This document shows positions 30,946 to 39,688 of a stretch of 64,000 nucleotides of DNA, one piece after another. The position numbers and the translations under genes are program-made. Origin of the DNA: Propionibacteriaceae bacterium (GTDB lineage Bacteria; Actinomycetota; Actinomycetes; Propionibacteriales; Propionibacteriaceae); assembly GCA_030532825.1 (NCBI GenBank), contig JAUNKK010000001.1, positions 1 through 64,000 of the forward strand, written 5' to 3'. Position 1 is the first letter of the stretch. Each line of letters begins with the position of its first letter. The notes beneath the pieces were generated by a model, which saw nothing but the letters and a program-made list of their open reading frames with translations, did no database searches and was not told the DNA's origin.

Positions 30946-32391
30946 GTGAGTACCGAGAAGGCTGATACCGAACGCACCGATAACCGCAAAGCCCCCTATT
31001 CTGAGGCGTTCAAAAAGTTCATCGTCGCCGACTGGGCTCCCTATTCCGACACGCCGCCGACACGCCTTGGGGCAGCGGATTGGACTCCGGCCCGGCAGCA
31101 GAAGCTGCGCGAGGCCTTCCCTGGAGCGACGCTAGTAATCCCCGCCGGCCCGTACAAGGTGCGCTCCAACGATTGCGACTACCGGTTCCGCCCCCACTCA
31201 ACCTTCGCTTGGATCACGGGCTTGGGTGAGGATCGCGAGCCCGACGCGGTCGCCGTGGTCTCGCCCTCCGACGTCCGTCTGTACTTCCGCCCCCGGTGCC
31301 CCCGCACCGACGAAGAATTCTACGCTTCCAGCCGGTATGGCGAAATGTGGGTGGGCCAGCGCGATTCGTTAACCGAGATGGCATCGCGCATCGGTTTTGC
31401 TTGCCACGACATCCGTGAGTTGCGCGAAGACCTGAAGGGCGTTTCCGGCCTACGGGTGGTTAGGGACTCTGACCCGGAGGTCACCCAACTCATCGACGAG
31501 GCGCGCGGTGCGGCCCTTGAGGAACAGGACGCCGAACTCGCCCAGGCTCTGTCGGAACTCCGCCTGATCAAAGACGACTTCGAGATCGGCGAGCTACAGC
31601 GCGCCTGTGATGCCACCCAAGTGGGCTTCGAGGCCGTCGCTAGAGAACTCCCCAACGCCGTCGCCAAGGGGCGGGGCGAGCGCTGGGTCGAGGGCGTCTT
31701 CGGTCTGCACGCCCGGCACCTCGGCAATGCCGTGGGCTACGACACGATCTCAGCGGGAGGGGACCACGCCAACACGCTCCACTGGATCCGAAACGACGGA
31801 GACCTCGCCTCCGATGAGCTTCTGCTGTTGGACGCGGGCATTGAGGTCAACTCGCTGTACACCGCCGATGTCACTCGAACCCTCCCGGTAGGCGGGCGAT
31901 TCTCTCAAGCGCAACGTCGCGTCTATGAGGCTGTCCTAGCGGCCCAAACCGCCGGGATCGAGGCGTGTCGGGCTGGTAACGGATTCCTCGCCCCGCACAA
32001 CGCGGCCATCCGTGTGATCGCCGAGTTCCTGGACGAGATCGGCGTCCTCCCCTGCTCGGTTGAGGAGACCCTGGCGGAAGACGGCGGCTACCACCGGCGC
32101 TGGATGGTGCATGGCACCTCTCACCACCTTGGGCTGGACGTGCACGATTGCGCCGCGGCCCGCCGGGAACTGTATCGCGACGCGGAACTCGCGGCGGGGA
32201 TGGTGATCACGGTGGAACCGGGCCTCTACTTCAAAACTACCGATCTGCTGGTCCCCGAAGAGTTCCGGGGTATCGGGGTACGGATTGAAGACGACATCCT
32301 GATCACGGATAGTGACCCCGTGAATCTTTCAGGCGCCCTGCCGCGCCAGGCCTCGGAGGTCGAGGCCTGGCTGTCCCGGTTGCAGAGCTAG
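30946..32391 (+). CDS. pepP: Xaa-Pro aminopeptidase (aminopeptidase P)
   Basis: A 481-residue M24 metallopeptidase that removes N-terminal residues before proline. The N-terminal domain (about 1-205) contains DYRFRPHSTFAWITG, typical of AMP-N. The C-terminal pita-bread domain has the five metal ligands: LLLLDAGIEV (Asp), TADVTRT (Asp), HGTSHHLGLDVHD (His), ITVEPGLY (Glu) and VRIEDDILIT (Glu). Length fits the long PepP subgroup. GTG start with a leaderless-type -10 box 6 nt upstream. Convergent with the next hydrolase gene, 6 bp apart. Confidence 0.92.
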   Translation: MSTEKADTERTDNRKAPYSEAFKKFIVADWAPYSDTPPTRLGAADWTPARQQKLREAFPGATLVIPAGPYKVRSNDCDYRFRPHSTFAWITGLGEDREPDAVAVVSPSDVRLYFRPRCPRTDEEFYASSRYGEMWVGQRDSLTEMASRIGFACHDIRELREDLKGVSGLRVVRDSDPEVTQLIDEARGAALEEQDAELAQALSELRLIKDDFEIGELQRACDATQVGFEAVARELPNAVAKGRGERWVEGVFGLHARHLGNAVGYDTISAGGDHANTLHWIRNDGDLASDELLLLDAGIEVNSLYTADVTRTLPVGGRFSQAQRRVYEAVLAAQTAGIEACRAGNGFLAPHNAAIRVIAEFLDEIGVLPCSVEETLAEDGGYHRRWMVHGTSHHLGLDVHDCAAARRELYRDAELAAGMVITVEPGLYFKTTDLLVPEEFRGIGVRIEDDILITDSDPVNLSGALPRQASEVEAWLSRLQS

Positions 32392-32397
32392 CCGACG

Positions 32398-33216
32398 CTA
32401 GTCGTCGTTTTGGGCGGTCTTCGTGTGGCGCGTGACGCGCTCCACGAAGCGCCGCAGCAGGTCGGCAACCGCGTCTGGGGCGGCCACCGTGACCTGGTGG
32501 GAAGCTCCGGGTACGATGCTCAATTGTGCGCCGGGTACGGTCTCAGCCACCAATTCCTGATTCGCCAGCGGCGTCGACGAGTCACGCTCACCCGCGACCA
32601 GCAACAGGGGGCAGCGGATGTCGGCCAGATCCGCGCGCAGATCGTGGTGGGCTAGGCACCGGCACAGCTGGGCATATGAGTAGTCATCCGCCGCTGCGAG
32701 ACCCTCCATGATGGTGGTCGTGACCTTTGGATTAGCGGCCTTGAACGCCGGGGTAAACCAACGCTTCGAGGTCTCATCCACAAGCTGCTGCGTCCCCGCT
32801 GCCTCCACCTGGTCAGCGCGCTCAAGCCAACGGGCAGGCTCCCCCACGGTCGCGGCTGAGCACAGCACCGCCACCCCGGCGAGTTCGTCGGCATGGTCAC
32901 GTGCGAGGTGCAGGCCCGTCGCTCCGCCAATCGACAGGCCGGCATACACCACGGGTAGTTCCCCGACCTGAGCCCGAACCTCCCGAATCACATCGACAAT
33001 GGCGGAGGCGATCGTATCGAGTGTTGGTTCGTCGTCCTGCCACACCGGGCTCAATCCGTGCCCGGGGTAGTCGACGAAGACCACGCGCGTATCTTTCTTC
33101 AGCAACTCCGCCACTTTCGCCCACTGATGCGAGCAATTCCCACCCAAGCTGGGGGCCACGACGAGGATGCGATCAGCCTCACTGGCAGGGTTGTAGAGAT
33201 CCCAAGTCAACTCCAT
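32398..33216 (-). CDS. Alpha/beta-fold hydrolase
   Basis: A 272-residue hydrolase. The oxyanion region VVAPSLGGNCSHQW is near the N-terminus, the nucleophile elbow is AGLSIGGATG (Ser), the acid is in VAGERDSSTP (Asp) and the catalytic His in PGASHQVTV. The layout resembles 3-oxoadipate enol-lactonase-type (PcaD) hydrolases. Without other catabolic genes nearby the substrate is open. A TAGGGT box ends 8 nt upstream of the ATG. Confidence 0.85.
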   Translation of the reverse strand: MELTWDLYNPASEADRILVVAPSLGGNCSHQWAKVAELLKKDTRVVFVDYPGHGLSPVWQDDEPTLDTIASAIVDVIREVRAQVGELPVVYAGLSIGGATGLHLARDHADELAGVAVLCSAATVGEPARWLERADQVEAAGTQQLVDETSKRWFTPAFKAANPKVTTTIMEGLAAADDYSYAQLCRCLAHHDLRADLADIRCPLLLVAGERDSSTPLANQELVAETVPGAQLSIVPGASHQVTVAAPDAVADLLRRFVERVTRHTKTAQNDD

Positions 33217-33224
33217 GACTCAGC

Positions 33225-33230
33225 ACCCTA
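33225..33230 (-). promoter_or_regulatory. -10-like box upstream of hydrolase
   Basis: TAGGGT on the minus strand, 8 nt before the ATG at 33216, no ribosome-binding site. Candidate leaderless promoter. Confidence 0.35.
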
Positions 33231-33277
33231 CCCGGCGGGGCACTCCAACCGGTACCGACCTCCGAGAGCCCACCGCA

Positions 33278-33781
33278 TCATTCGAAAGCTGCTGCCCGGG
33301 CCCCAGGTCGCTTGGCCAGCATCTCCCGGGCTTCAGCCGCCACCTTATGCTCACACAGCACCTCATATCCCGTGGCCACCACCTGTCGCATCGACTCGAA
33401 GTCGCGCCGACCTCCGCTGAGTGCGTAGGTCAGGGCAGACGACAGCACCCCGAAGGTCATGCCCAACGCCAAGCCGGCAAGCAGCAGCGTCAGAAAAGTG
33501 GCCTGGCTGTCAAGGAACAGGTACAACATGATTCCGACGAAAAGCCCAGTGCCGAGCCCGGACATTGCCCCCTGGGTGAGCACCGTACTCCAGGTGCGGC
33601 GCCCCGTGACCCGTTCTATCGATCGCAGACCCGTGCCGACGATCATGAGGTTCTCCACGGCGAACTTCTCATCAGCAAGGTAGTCCACCGCGGCCTGCGC
33701 CTCCTCGTAGGTGGGGAAGGTGCCGACCTGCTGGGGATAGTCCAGTTCGAAGAGTCGGCTGTTGTGGCTGGGAGGATTCAT
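33278..33781 (-). CDS. General stress protein 17M-like membrane protein
   Basis: A 167-residue protein. Residues 10-50 (FELDYPQQVGTFPTYEEAQAAVDYLADEKFAVENLMIVG, in pieces) are the stress-response (GSP17M-like) domain. Two membrane helices follow at about 75-125 (VLTQGAMSGLGTGLFVGIMLYLFL and LTLLLAGLALGMTFGVLSSAL), then a cytoplasmic tail. The same gene pair with an MgtE_N/CBS protein occurs in mycobacteria (Rv1231c-Rv1232c, from memory). Start at 33781 with AGGAG upstream; the longer frame to 33841 is rejected. Divergent from the MgtE-like gene. Confidence 0.8.
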   Translation of the reverse strand: MNPPSHNSRLFELDYPQQVGTFPTYEEAQAAVDYLADEKFAVENLMIVGTGLRSIERVTGRRTWSTVLTQGAMSGLGTGLFVGIMLYLFLDSQATFLTLLLAGLALGMTFGVLSSALTYALSGGRRDFESMRQVVATGYEVLCEHKVAAEAREMLAKRPGARAAAFE

Positions 33782-33828
33782 GGCAGCTCCTGACATCATC
33801 TGTATGGGCGATAAGTCGCAGTCAAGTG

Positions 33829-33834
33829 TAGATT
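33829..33834 (+). promoter_or_regulatory. -10 box of leaderless promoter, PRC/MgtE_N/CBS gene
   Basis: TAGATT ends 7 nt before the ATG at 33842. No ribosome-binding site between them. Confidence 0.5.
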
Positions 33835-33841
33835 CAGGCAC

Positions 33842-35107
33842 ATGAGCACCAAGGATTCAGCGGTTTTCATCTCCCGCGTCATTGGTCTTCCTATCGTCGA
33901 TGCGATCGGTGACCAGGTGGGTCGCGTCAAAGATGTGGTCTTCCATTTACGCACGGGAAACCTTGCACCGCGGGTCCGAGGGCTCGTCGTGGAGCTCTTC
34001 GCTCGGCAGCGCATCTTCGTGCCGATGGTCCGCGTCCACAACATCACAGCCAGCCAAGTGGCGATCCTCGGGCAGGTGGACACCCGTCGGTTCACGAAAC
34101 GCGACACCGAATGGCTGGTGTCGGCCGATCTGTTCGACCGGCCGGTGCCGCGGGAGTTGCCAACTCATATCTACGACGTCTCCATGGTGCAGGTGCGTAA
34201 CCGTGAATGGGAGTTGTTCCAGGTAGCCATCAGTTCGCGGGCGAAAGTCAGCCGATTCGGCTTCGGTGGGCGTCACGTCACCGACATCATCGACTGGAAC
34301 CAGGTGCCGGATCTCGTGCTGAACAAGGGCCTCACCGCGGCGCACCTCGTGGCGAAGTTCTCGGACATGAAGCCAGCCGATATCGCACAGGAACTGCACG
34401 ACCTCGACCCGGAGCGCCTCGCCGCCGTGGTCAAAGCTCTCGACGACGAGACCTTAGCCGTCGCGCTGGAAGAGCTTCCGGAGGATGAGCAGATTCACCT
34501 GATCTCGACGCTGGACACCGAACGCGCCGCGGATGTGCTGGCTGAGATGGACCCCGATGATGCCGCCGACCTCATCAAAGAACTACCGGAGGCGGTCGCC
34601 GAGGATCTTCTGGAACACATGGAACCCGAGGACGCTTCGGACGTCCGCCGCCTACTGGTCTATGGGGAGTTCACTGCCGGCGGCATGATGACGCCCGAAC
34701 CCGTCGTGCTGGCCGCCGACGCCACTGTCGCCGAGGCTTTGGCTCGCGTCCGGGAGGAGCACTTGACACCGGCCCTGGCCTCAATGGTCTTCATTACGCG
34801 ACCGCCCTTGGAAACCCCGTCGGGGCGCTACGTGGGCGCGGTGCATTTCCAGCAACTGTTGCGCGCCGCCCCGACTTTGATGATCGCAACGATGATGGAC
34901 CACAACCTGGAGCCCCTGTCCCCCGAGTCCCCGCTGGCGCAAGTGTCGCGGTTCTTCGCGACCTACAACCTCGTTGTGGCACCTGTCGTAGATGGCGACG
35001 GTGCACTGTTGGGGGCCGTCACTGTTGACGATGTGCTCGACCACATGCTTCCGGATGACTGGCGTGGCACCCAGATGGACGAGCCGACGGAGGTGACCCA
35101 TGGTTGA
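33842..35107 (+). CDS. PRC-barrel/MgtE N-domain/CBS protein without membrane domain
   Basis: A 421-residue soluble protein. Residues 8-60 are a PRC-barrel-like domain (SRVIGLPIVDAIGDQVGRVKDVVF) and a second barrel lies at 110-160. Residues about 175-290 form the MgtE superhelical N-domain (LHDLDPERLAAVVKAL, LEELPEDEQIHLISTLD, EMDPDDAADLIKELP). Residues about 290-410 are a CBS pair (GGMMTPEPVVLAADATVAEAL and LEPLSPESPLAQVSRFF). MgtE's five-helix channel is missing, so it is not itself a magnesium channel. It may sense Mg or nucleotide and act with the coupled DUF1003 membrane protein (8-bp overlap). Confidence 0.88.
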   Translation: MSTKDSAVFISRVIGLPIVDAIGDQVGRVKDVVFHLRTGNLAPRVRGLVVELFARQRIFVPMVRVHNITASQVAILGQVDTRRFTKRDTEWLVSADLFDRPVPRELPTHIYDVSMVQVRNREWELFQVAISSRAKVSRFGFGGRHVTDIIDWNQVPDLVLNKGLTAAHLVAKFSDMKPADIAQELHDLDPERLAAVVKALDDETLAVALEELPEDEQIHLISTLDTERAADVLAEMDPDDAADLIKELPEAVAEDLLEHMEPEDASDVRRLLVYGEFTAGGMMTPEPVVLAADATVAEALARVREEHLTPALASMVFITRPPLETPSGRYVGAVHFQQLLRAAPTLMIATMMDHNLEPLSPESPLAQVSRFFATYNLVVAPVVDGDGALLGAVTVDDVLDHMLPDDWRGTQMDEPTEVTHG

Positions 35108-35609
35108 GCGCAGCCCCCTATCGGAGCCCAGAGCCCGGCGCCGGAGCCTGCTGCCCAAGGTTTCGCTGGACTCGGAGAGCTTCGGCGAGTTTGCCGAGGC
35201 CTCAGCCCGATTTATGGGCACGGGAAAGTTCATCGCCTACATGACCGTGTTTGTGGTCACCTGGGTCACCTTGAACATCGTTGGGATCTTCGGGTTCAAG
35301 TGGGACGCCTACCCATTCATCCTGTTGAACCTGTTCTTCTCCACCCAGGCCTCTTACGCGGCGCCGCTGATCTTGTTGGCGCAGAACCGGCAGGAATCTC
35401 GCGACAAGCTCTCGCTGAATGAAGACCGCCGCCTGGCCGCCCAGTCGCGAGCCGACATGGACTTCCTGGCACGTGAGATTGCGGCCATCCGGATGCATCT
35501 CGGGGAGCTTGCTACCCGAGATTTCGTGCGCTCCGAATTGCGATCAGAACTGCGTGAGCTGGGCGAGCGGCTTGACCAGGTCACCATCGAACGGAAGGAG
35601 CTGCCTTGA
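35100..35609 (+). CDS. DUF1003 membrane protein
   Basis: A 169-residue protein with two membrane helices, KFIAYMTVFVVTWVTLNIVGIFG and FILLNLFFSTQASYAAPLILL, and the DUF1003 signature FKWDAYPFILLNLFFS. The C-terminus (LNEDRRLAAQSRADMDFLAREIAAIR) is a cytoplasmic coiled coil. It overlaps the MgtE_N/CBS gene, which suggests one complex: the CBS protein as sensor and this as membrane partner. The function is unknown; a role in metal homeostasis is inference. Confidence 0.88.
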   Translation: MVERSPLSEPRARRRSLLPKVSLDSESFGEFAEASARFMGTGKFIAYMTVFVVTWVTLNIVGIFGFKWDAYPFILLNLFFSTQASYAAPLILLAQNRQESRDKLSLNEDRRLAAQSRADMDFLAREIAAIRMHLGELATRDFVRSELRSELRELGERLDQVTIERKELP

Positions 35610-35956
35610 CCGAACAGCAGCCCATCAGTTGGTACGCCATCGTTCTTCTTGTCGGCCACGCGCTCCTGACGGGGGTTGCCGCCTGGTCGCTGTGGGTGCT
35701 GGGTTCCGGCCTGTGGCTCGGTGCCTGCGCGGCCCTGGCCCTCATCGTCGCTTACGGCTTGCTGTGGCGGCTGCGTCTGGCGCCTGCCGCACGCAAGCGC
35801 TTCAACTTCAAAGAGCGGACGACGGTGCATCTGATCCTGGGCCCCGCAATCGCAGCGCTAGCAGTTCTCACGAAATCTTGGCTCATTGCACTCGTCGGGA
35901 TCAGCATGGTGCTGCTTGGTGACGCCCTGGCACCTCGGGCAGTGGATTCTCGCTAG
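35606..35956 (+). CDS. Small multi-pass membrane protein
   Basis: A 116-residue protein with four hydrophobic helices (WYAIVLLVGHALLTGVAAW, LWLGACAALALIVAYGLLW, TVHLILGPAIAALAVL, LIALVGISMVLLGDAL). TTG start in a TTGA overlap with DUF1003, so it is the third gene of the same operon. No family recognised. Confidence 0.65.
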   Translation: MTEQQPISWYAIVLLVGHALLTGVAAWSLWVLGSGLWLGACAALALIVAYGLLWRLRLAPAARKRFNFKERTTVHLILGPAIAALAVLTKSWLIALVGISMVLLGDALAPRAVDSR

Positions 35957-35977
35957 CACCTGAGACAGTATTGGAGG

Positions 35978-37135
35978 GTGACCGATGAGAACCCCCTCCT
36001 GCCCCTAGTCCGCGCCGCGCTCCACACCGTCGAGGATCCCGAGATCCGCCGCCCCATCACCGACTTGGGCATGGTGGACGAGTTGAGCGCCACTGACGAC
36101 GGCAAGGTCTTCGTCCGGGTCTTGCTGACCGTCCCAGGCTGCCCGATGCGCACCGAGATCAATGAGCGCGTCACCCAGGCGGTGGCAGCCGTCGAGGGCG
36201 TGACCGGCGTCGAGATCGAGTTGGGTGTGATGAACGACGAGCAGCGTTCCGCCATGCGGCAAGTGTTGCGGGGCGGCCAGCCCGAGCGTGAGATTCCGTT
36301 CGCCAAGCCCGGTAATCTCACGAAGGTCATCGCAGTGGCCTCCGGCAAGGGCGGGGTCGGCAAATCCTCCGTCACCGTCAACCTAGCTGTGGCTCTGGCC
36401 AAGGCAGGCCGCAGCGTCGCGATCCTGGATGCAGACATCTACGGCCACTCCATACCTGATCTTCTTGGCCTTGGCGACGCCCGCCCGACGGTGGTCGACG
36501 ACATGATCTTGCCCGTCCCAGCCGCGGAGGGCCTCAAGGTGATCTCCGTAGGGATGCTGAAGCCCTCCCGGGACCAAGTGGTCGCTTGGCGTGGCCCCAT
36601 CCTGGATCGGGCCCTGACGCAGCTGCTGGCCGATGTCTTTTGGGGGGATGTCGATTTCCTGTTGCTTGACCTCCCCCCCGGCACCGGTGACGTGGCCATG
36701 AGCCTCGGTCAGAAGATCCCAAACTCGGAGGTGCTGGTGGTCACCACCCCTCAACTGGCCGCCTCGGAAGTGGCGGAGCGCGCGGGCACGATGGCACACA
36801 TCCTGCAGCAGCGGGTGATCGGGGTGGTTGAGAACATGAGTTGGCTGGAGTTTACGGCCCCGGACACGCTGAAAAGCTACCGAATCGAGTTGTTCGGAGC
36901 CGGGGGCGGCACGATGGTGGCTGAGGCCCTCACTGAGCGGCTCGGCTACGAGGTCCCGTTGCTCAGCCAGGTGCCCTTTGACGAGGCACTGCTGGCCGGT
37001 GGCGACCGCGGCGAGCCGATTGTGCTCAGCGCCCCTGAGCATCCTGCCGCTCAAGCCCTCCTTGGGCTAGCCCAAGATGTAGTGGCCCGCGGCCGAGACC
37101 TGCTAGGCCGTCGTCTGCCCGTCAGCCCGGCCTAA
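35978..37135 (+). CDS. mrp: Mrp/NBP35 family iron-sulfur carrier ATPase
   Basis: A 385-residue protein. An N-terminal MIP18/DUF59 domain (about 1-95, with VDELSATDDGKVFVRVLLTVPGCPM) precedes a P-loop domain with the deviant Walker A ASGKGGVGKSSV, then DADIYGHSIPDLLG, and LLLDLPPGTGDVAM. Members bind and transfer Fe-S clusters to apoproteins. Start at GTG 35978, close to the upstream membrane gene. Convergent with tatB, which ends 3 bp away. Confidence 0.92.
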   Translation: MTDENPLLPLVRAALHTVEDPEIRRPITDLGMVDELSATDDGKVFVRVLLTVPGCPMRTEINERVTQAVAAVEGVTGVEIELGVMNDEQRSAMRQVLRGGQPEREIPFAKPGNLTKVIAVASGKGGVGKSSVTVNLAVALAKAGRSVAILDADIYGHSIPDLLGLGDARPTVVDDMILPVPAAEGLKVISVGMLKPSRDQVVAWRGPILDRALTQLLADVFWGDVDFLLLDLPPGTGDVAMSLGQKIPNSEVLVVTTPQLAASEVAERAGTMAHILQQRVIGVVENMSWLEFTAPDTLKSYRIELFGAGGGTMVAEALTERLGYEVPLLSQVPFDEALLAGGDRGEPIVLSAPEHPAAQALLGLAQDVVARGRDLLGRRLPVSPA

Positions 37136-37138
37136 CGC

Positions 37139-37555
37139 CTAGGTTGCTTCCAGGTCGAAGGGGGCGCCCGCGGGCAGCGCTCGTTGCGGCGCCTCCGCAG
37201 GGGTGGCGGCCGAGACCGGCTTCGCCGAGGGGGTGGGATCCGAGGGCAGCGTCGTGGCGCGTTTCGCGGCCTGCCCGGCCGCGGTGATCTCCCGTTTTGC
37301 TTCGTCGAGGGCCGCGATCTCCTCCCGCATGTGCTTGGCGACGAAGGTCTTGGGGTTGAGGTCCTGGATCTTCAGATCGGAATACTCGGGGCCCAACTCC
37401 TGCCGCAGTTGAGTTTGGGCGTTGTTGGCGATGTCACGGATGGCGACGAAGACCCGCGCCGCTTTCCGGGCCAGGTTGGGTAGCTTTTCGGGACCGAACA
37501 TGACAACGCCGAGTATCAGGATCAGGATGAACTCGCCCGCGTCGATGTTGAACAC
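37139..37555 (-). CDS. tatB: Sec-independent translocase subunit TatB
   Basis: A 138-residue protein with the TatB/TatA N-terminal membrane helix (FNIDAGEFILILILGVVMFG), the conserved GPEKLPNLARKAARV amphipathic helix and a long charged tail. TatB receives folded twin-arginine substrates. The tail length and position beside mrp and sigE agree with TatB rather than TatA. GTG start with a TAGCCT box 6 nt upstream. Confidence 0.9.
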   Translation of the reverse strand: MFNIDAGEFILILILGVVMFGPEKLPNLARKAARVFVAIRDIANNAQTQLRQELGPEYSDLKIQDLNPKTFVAKHMREEIAALDEAKREITAAGQAAKRATTLPSDPTPSAKPVSAATPAEAPQRALPAGAPFDLEAT

Positions 37556-37561
37556 AGGATT

Positions 37562-37567
37562 AGGCTA
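37562..37567 (-). promoter_or_regulatory. -10 box of leaderless promoter, tatB
   Basis: TAGCCT on the minus strand, 6 nt before the GTG at 37555. Confidence 0.45.
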
Positions 37568-37582
37568 CCGCCGGATGCGACC

Positions 37583-39010
37583 TCACCCAATCCCTAGGAG
37601 TCGCTGAAAGCCACTACCAGCCCGCTCCCACAAGCCGAAATGGTACTCCTCGGCCCCGGGAAGCTCGTCGCAGGCAGCTGCCAGCAGCTTACGAGAGCCG
37701 CCAGTGGTCACGGAGAGCACCCCGTTGCCCACCTGCCAGACCTCAACGAGGGGCTGGCCTGGCGAAGCGTCTAGGAGGCGTTTGTCGCCTTTCAAGACGC
37801 CTTCGGTCCAGGACACGCTCAACATGCTCACCCCATCGGAGTACACCAATCGCTGTTGCCGGACCTCCCCTTCCTGGGACTTGGCCAGGCCGACGAGTGG
37901 CAGCCCTGCCAACTGCATGGGGCACTCAGGCATCCCGACACACCAACCGGGTGTTCTGACCGAGGCGGTGGTTTCCAGTTCACTGGGTGTGGTCGAATCG
38001 GCAGCCAGCTGGGCCTGCCCGTAGCTGATGTGCAAGAACCCGGCCGCGAGTGTCGGATGGCCGGTGGTGTTGTAGCGCTCGGTCCACAGCAGCAGCCCGG
38101 TTTCCTGATCCATCCACCACCGTGCCGCAACGTAGCCGTCGTCGACGGCGTCGATCACTCTCGCCGGGCGGTTGGCAATGGTGTCCAGCACCTCGTAGGT
38201 CTGGAAGGACCAGCCTGTGCCGTGGCCCGGCGAACAGCAATCCATGGAGGGCATGAACCAGGATAGGAACCGCTCCCCGCGCGCGTCCAGGACGGTGAGG
38301 GATGCCCCCTCACCTGCAACGACGTTGATCTCGACGTCACTTGGGCGATGCACCCCGTCGCCGTCCACGAGCCAGACCCGTTGCAGGCCTGAGAAGGTGA
38401 GGGCCGAGTCGTCCGCAGCGAGTTGCTGGAGGGCGGAGTCCTCGTCCATCGCCGTTGGCGCCCCCAGCGCTACCCCGCGGGGACCGAGTTGCGTGGCGGT
38501 CCCGGGCTCTGCGCCCTGTTCCCGGGCCCAGAGCACCGCCCCGACCCCCTCATTCACGTTAATCGCCGCGAGAGACATGTAGTACTGTTCCCTGGCATCG
38601 CGGATCGGCTCAGCGATGCTGGTCGGCTCTTTGCCGAGCGCTAGGGAGATCACCAACAGCGTCACCAGGGCGACCGACACCGCTAGGCCGCCCTGCACGA
38701 CACGGCGTTCCAGACCTTTCTGACGAGTCGGTAATTCGCAGCGGGACCCGGAGGTCAGGTAGAGGGGCTGGTCCAATTCACCGCCGGCGATCGACTGTAG
38801 CCGCTCGGTCAGGGAATGCGGGGGCGGGGCCGCATCCCCACACGAACTCAGCCGCGAACGAACCCGACGTAGGTCTTCCACCGTACTGGCACATTGGGGG
38901 CAGCGAATCAGATGTTCGCTGACCTGCAGGAGACGCTTGTCGGACAGTCGCCTATCGACGAACCCGGAAAGATCGTCGAAGTATCGGCGGCAATCCCGGT
39001 CCGCAGGCAC
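37583..39010 (-). CDS. Anti-sigma factor fused to RseB-like sensor domain
   Basis: A 475-residue membrane protein. Residues 5-45 are the zinc anti-sigma domain (HLIRCPQC, His 33, Cys 37, Cys 40) that holds the sigma factor. One membrane helix lies at about 103-125 (VSVALVTLLVISLALG). The outside part (about 130-475) includes SWFMPSMDCC, TYEVLDTIANRPARVIDAVDDGYVAARWWMDQETGLLLWTERY, which resembles MucB/RseB, a sensor for envelope stress. In E. coli RseA and RseB are separate proteins. GTG start immediately follows the sigE stop, so translation is coupled. Confidence 0.8.
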   Translation of the reverse strand: MPADRDCRRYFDDLSGFVDRRLSDKRLLQVSEHLIRCPQCASTVEDLRRVRSRLSSCGDAAPPPHSLTERLQSIAGGELDQPLYLTSGSRCELPTRQKGLERRVVQGGLAVSVALVTLLVISLALGKEPTSIAEPIRDAREQYYMSLAAINVNEGVGAVLWAREQGAEPGTATQLGPRGVALGAPTAMDEDSALQQLAADDSALTFSGLQRVWLVDGDGVHRPSDVEINVVAGEGASLTVLDARGERFLSWFMPSMDCCSPGHGTGWSFQTYEVLDTIANRPARVIDAVDDGYVAARWWMDQETGLLLWTERYNTTGHPTLAAGFLHISYGQAQLAADSTTPSELETTASVRTPGWCVGMPECPMQLAGLPLVGLAKSQEGEVRQQRLVYSDGVSMLSVSWTEGVLKGDKRLLDASPGQPLVEVWQVGNGVLSVTTGGSRKLLAAACDELPGAEEYHFGLWERAGSGFQRLLGIG

Positions 39011-39598
39011 CTAGGACACCCCGAGGTACCGTGCATGGGTGCGGCTGGGGGCGCGATGCGCGAGGGCGTCGCGCAGTTGTGCCCGGCCGCGCGCAATTCG
39101 GCTGCGCACCGTGCCGAGCTTGATGTTGAGCACTTCGGCGATTTCCTCGTAGCTCATGCCCTCAATGTCGCAGAGGACGACTGCAACGCGCTGCTCTGGC
39201 TTCAAAGCTGTGAGGGCAGCCGCGACATCGGCATCAAGCAGACCTTCAGCGTGCAGGTCTTCCGGGCTCGGGTCCTGACCCCAGACATGCTCTGGCGCGG
39301 CGCTCAGGGCGTCCATACGGATGCGCTGTTTGCGGCGCGCCGAGTCGAGGAAGAGATTCGTTGTGATGCGGTGGAGCCAGCCCTCCAATGTGCCGGGCTG
39401 GAAGCTGTGTATGGACTTGAATACCCGCACGAACACGTCTTGGGTCAGGTCCTCTGCGTCATGGCTATTGCCGGTGAGTCGATAGGCCAGCCGATAGACC
39501 TGGGCGGAGTGGTCCCGCACCAACTCCGCCCAGGTGGGGGCCACCCACTCCTGGGGGGTGGTTTTCGCCTTGCTGCGGAACACGCTTGGCCTTTCCAT
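39011..39598 (-). CDS. sigE: ECF sigma factor, SigE-like
   Basis: A 195-residue ECF sigma factor. Region 2 contains [49 protein letters not shown] (in pieces); region 4 contains [46 protein letters not shown]. It directs RNA polymerase to envelope-stress genes. Its cognate fused anti-sigma gene follows without a gap. The sigE-anti-sigma-tatB order, with mrp nearby, is the conserved actinobacterial arrangement. Confidence 0.92.
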   Translation of the reverse strand: MERPSVFRSKAKTTPQEWVAPTWAELVRDHSAQVYRLAYRLTGNSHDAEDLTQDVFVRVFKSIHSFQPGTLEGWLHRITTNLFLDSARRKQRIRMDALSAAPEHVWGQDPSPEDLHAEGLLDADVAAALTALKPEQRVAVVLCDIEGMSYEEIAEVLNIKLGTVRSRIARGRAQLRDALAHRAPSRTHARYLGVS

Positions 39599-39688
39599 AG
39601 GGTTCAGTCTGGCACCCCAACCTGTGAGGAGCCTGTGTCTACCTGTCTTCCCTCCAATCCAACGTGCAACCGCAGGGTTTTGTTCCCG

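Noticed and set aside
33842..35107. Magnesium transporter MgtE
   Set aside because: The N-domain and CBS pair are present but there are no membrane helices, so a channel assignment is not supported.
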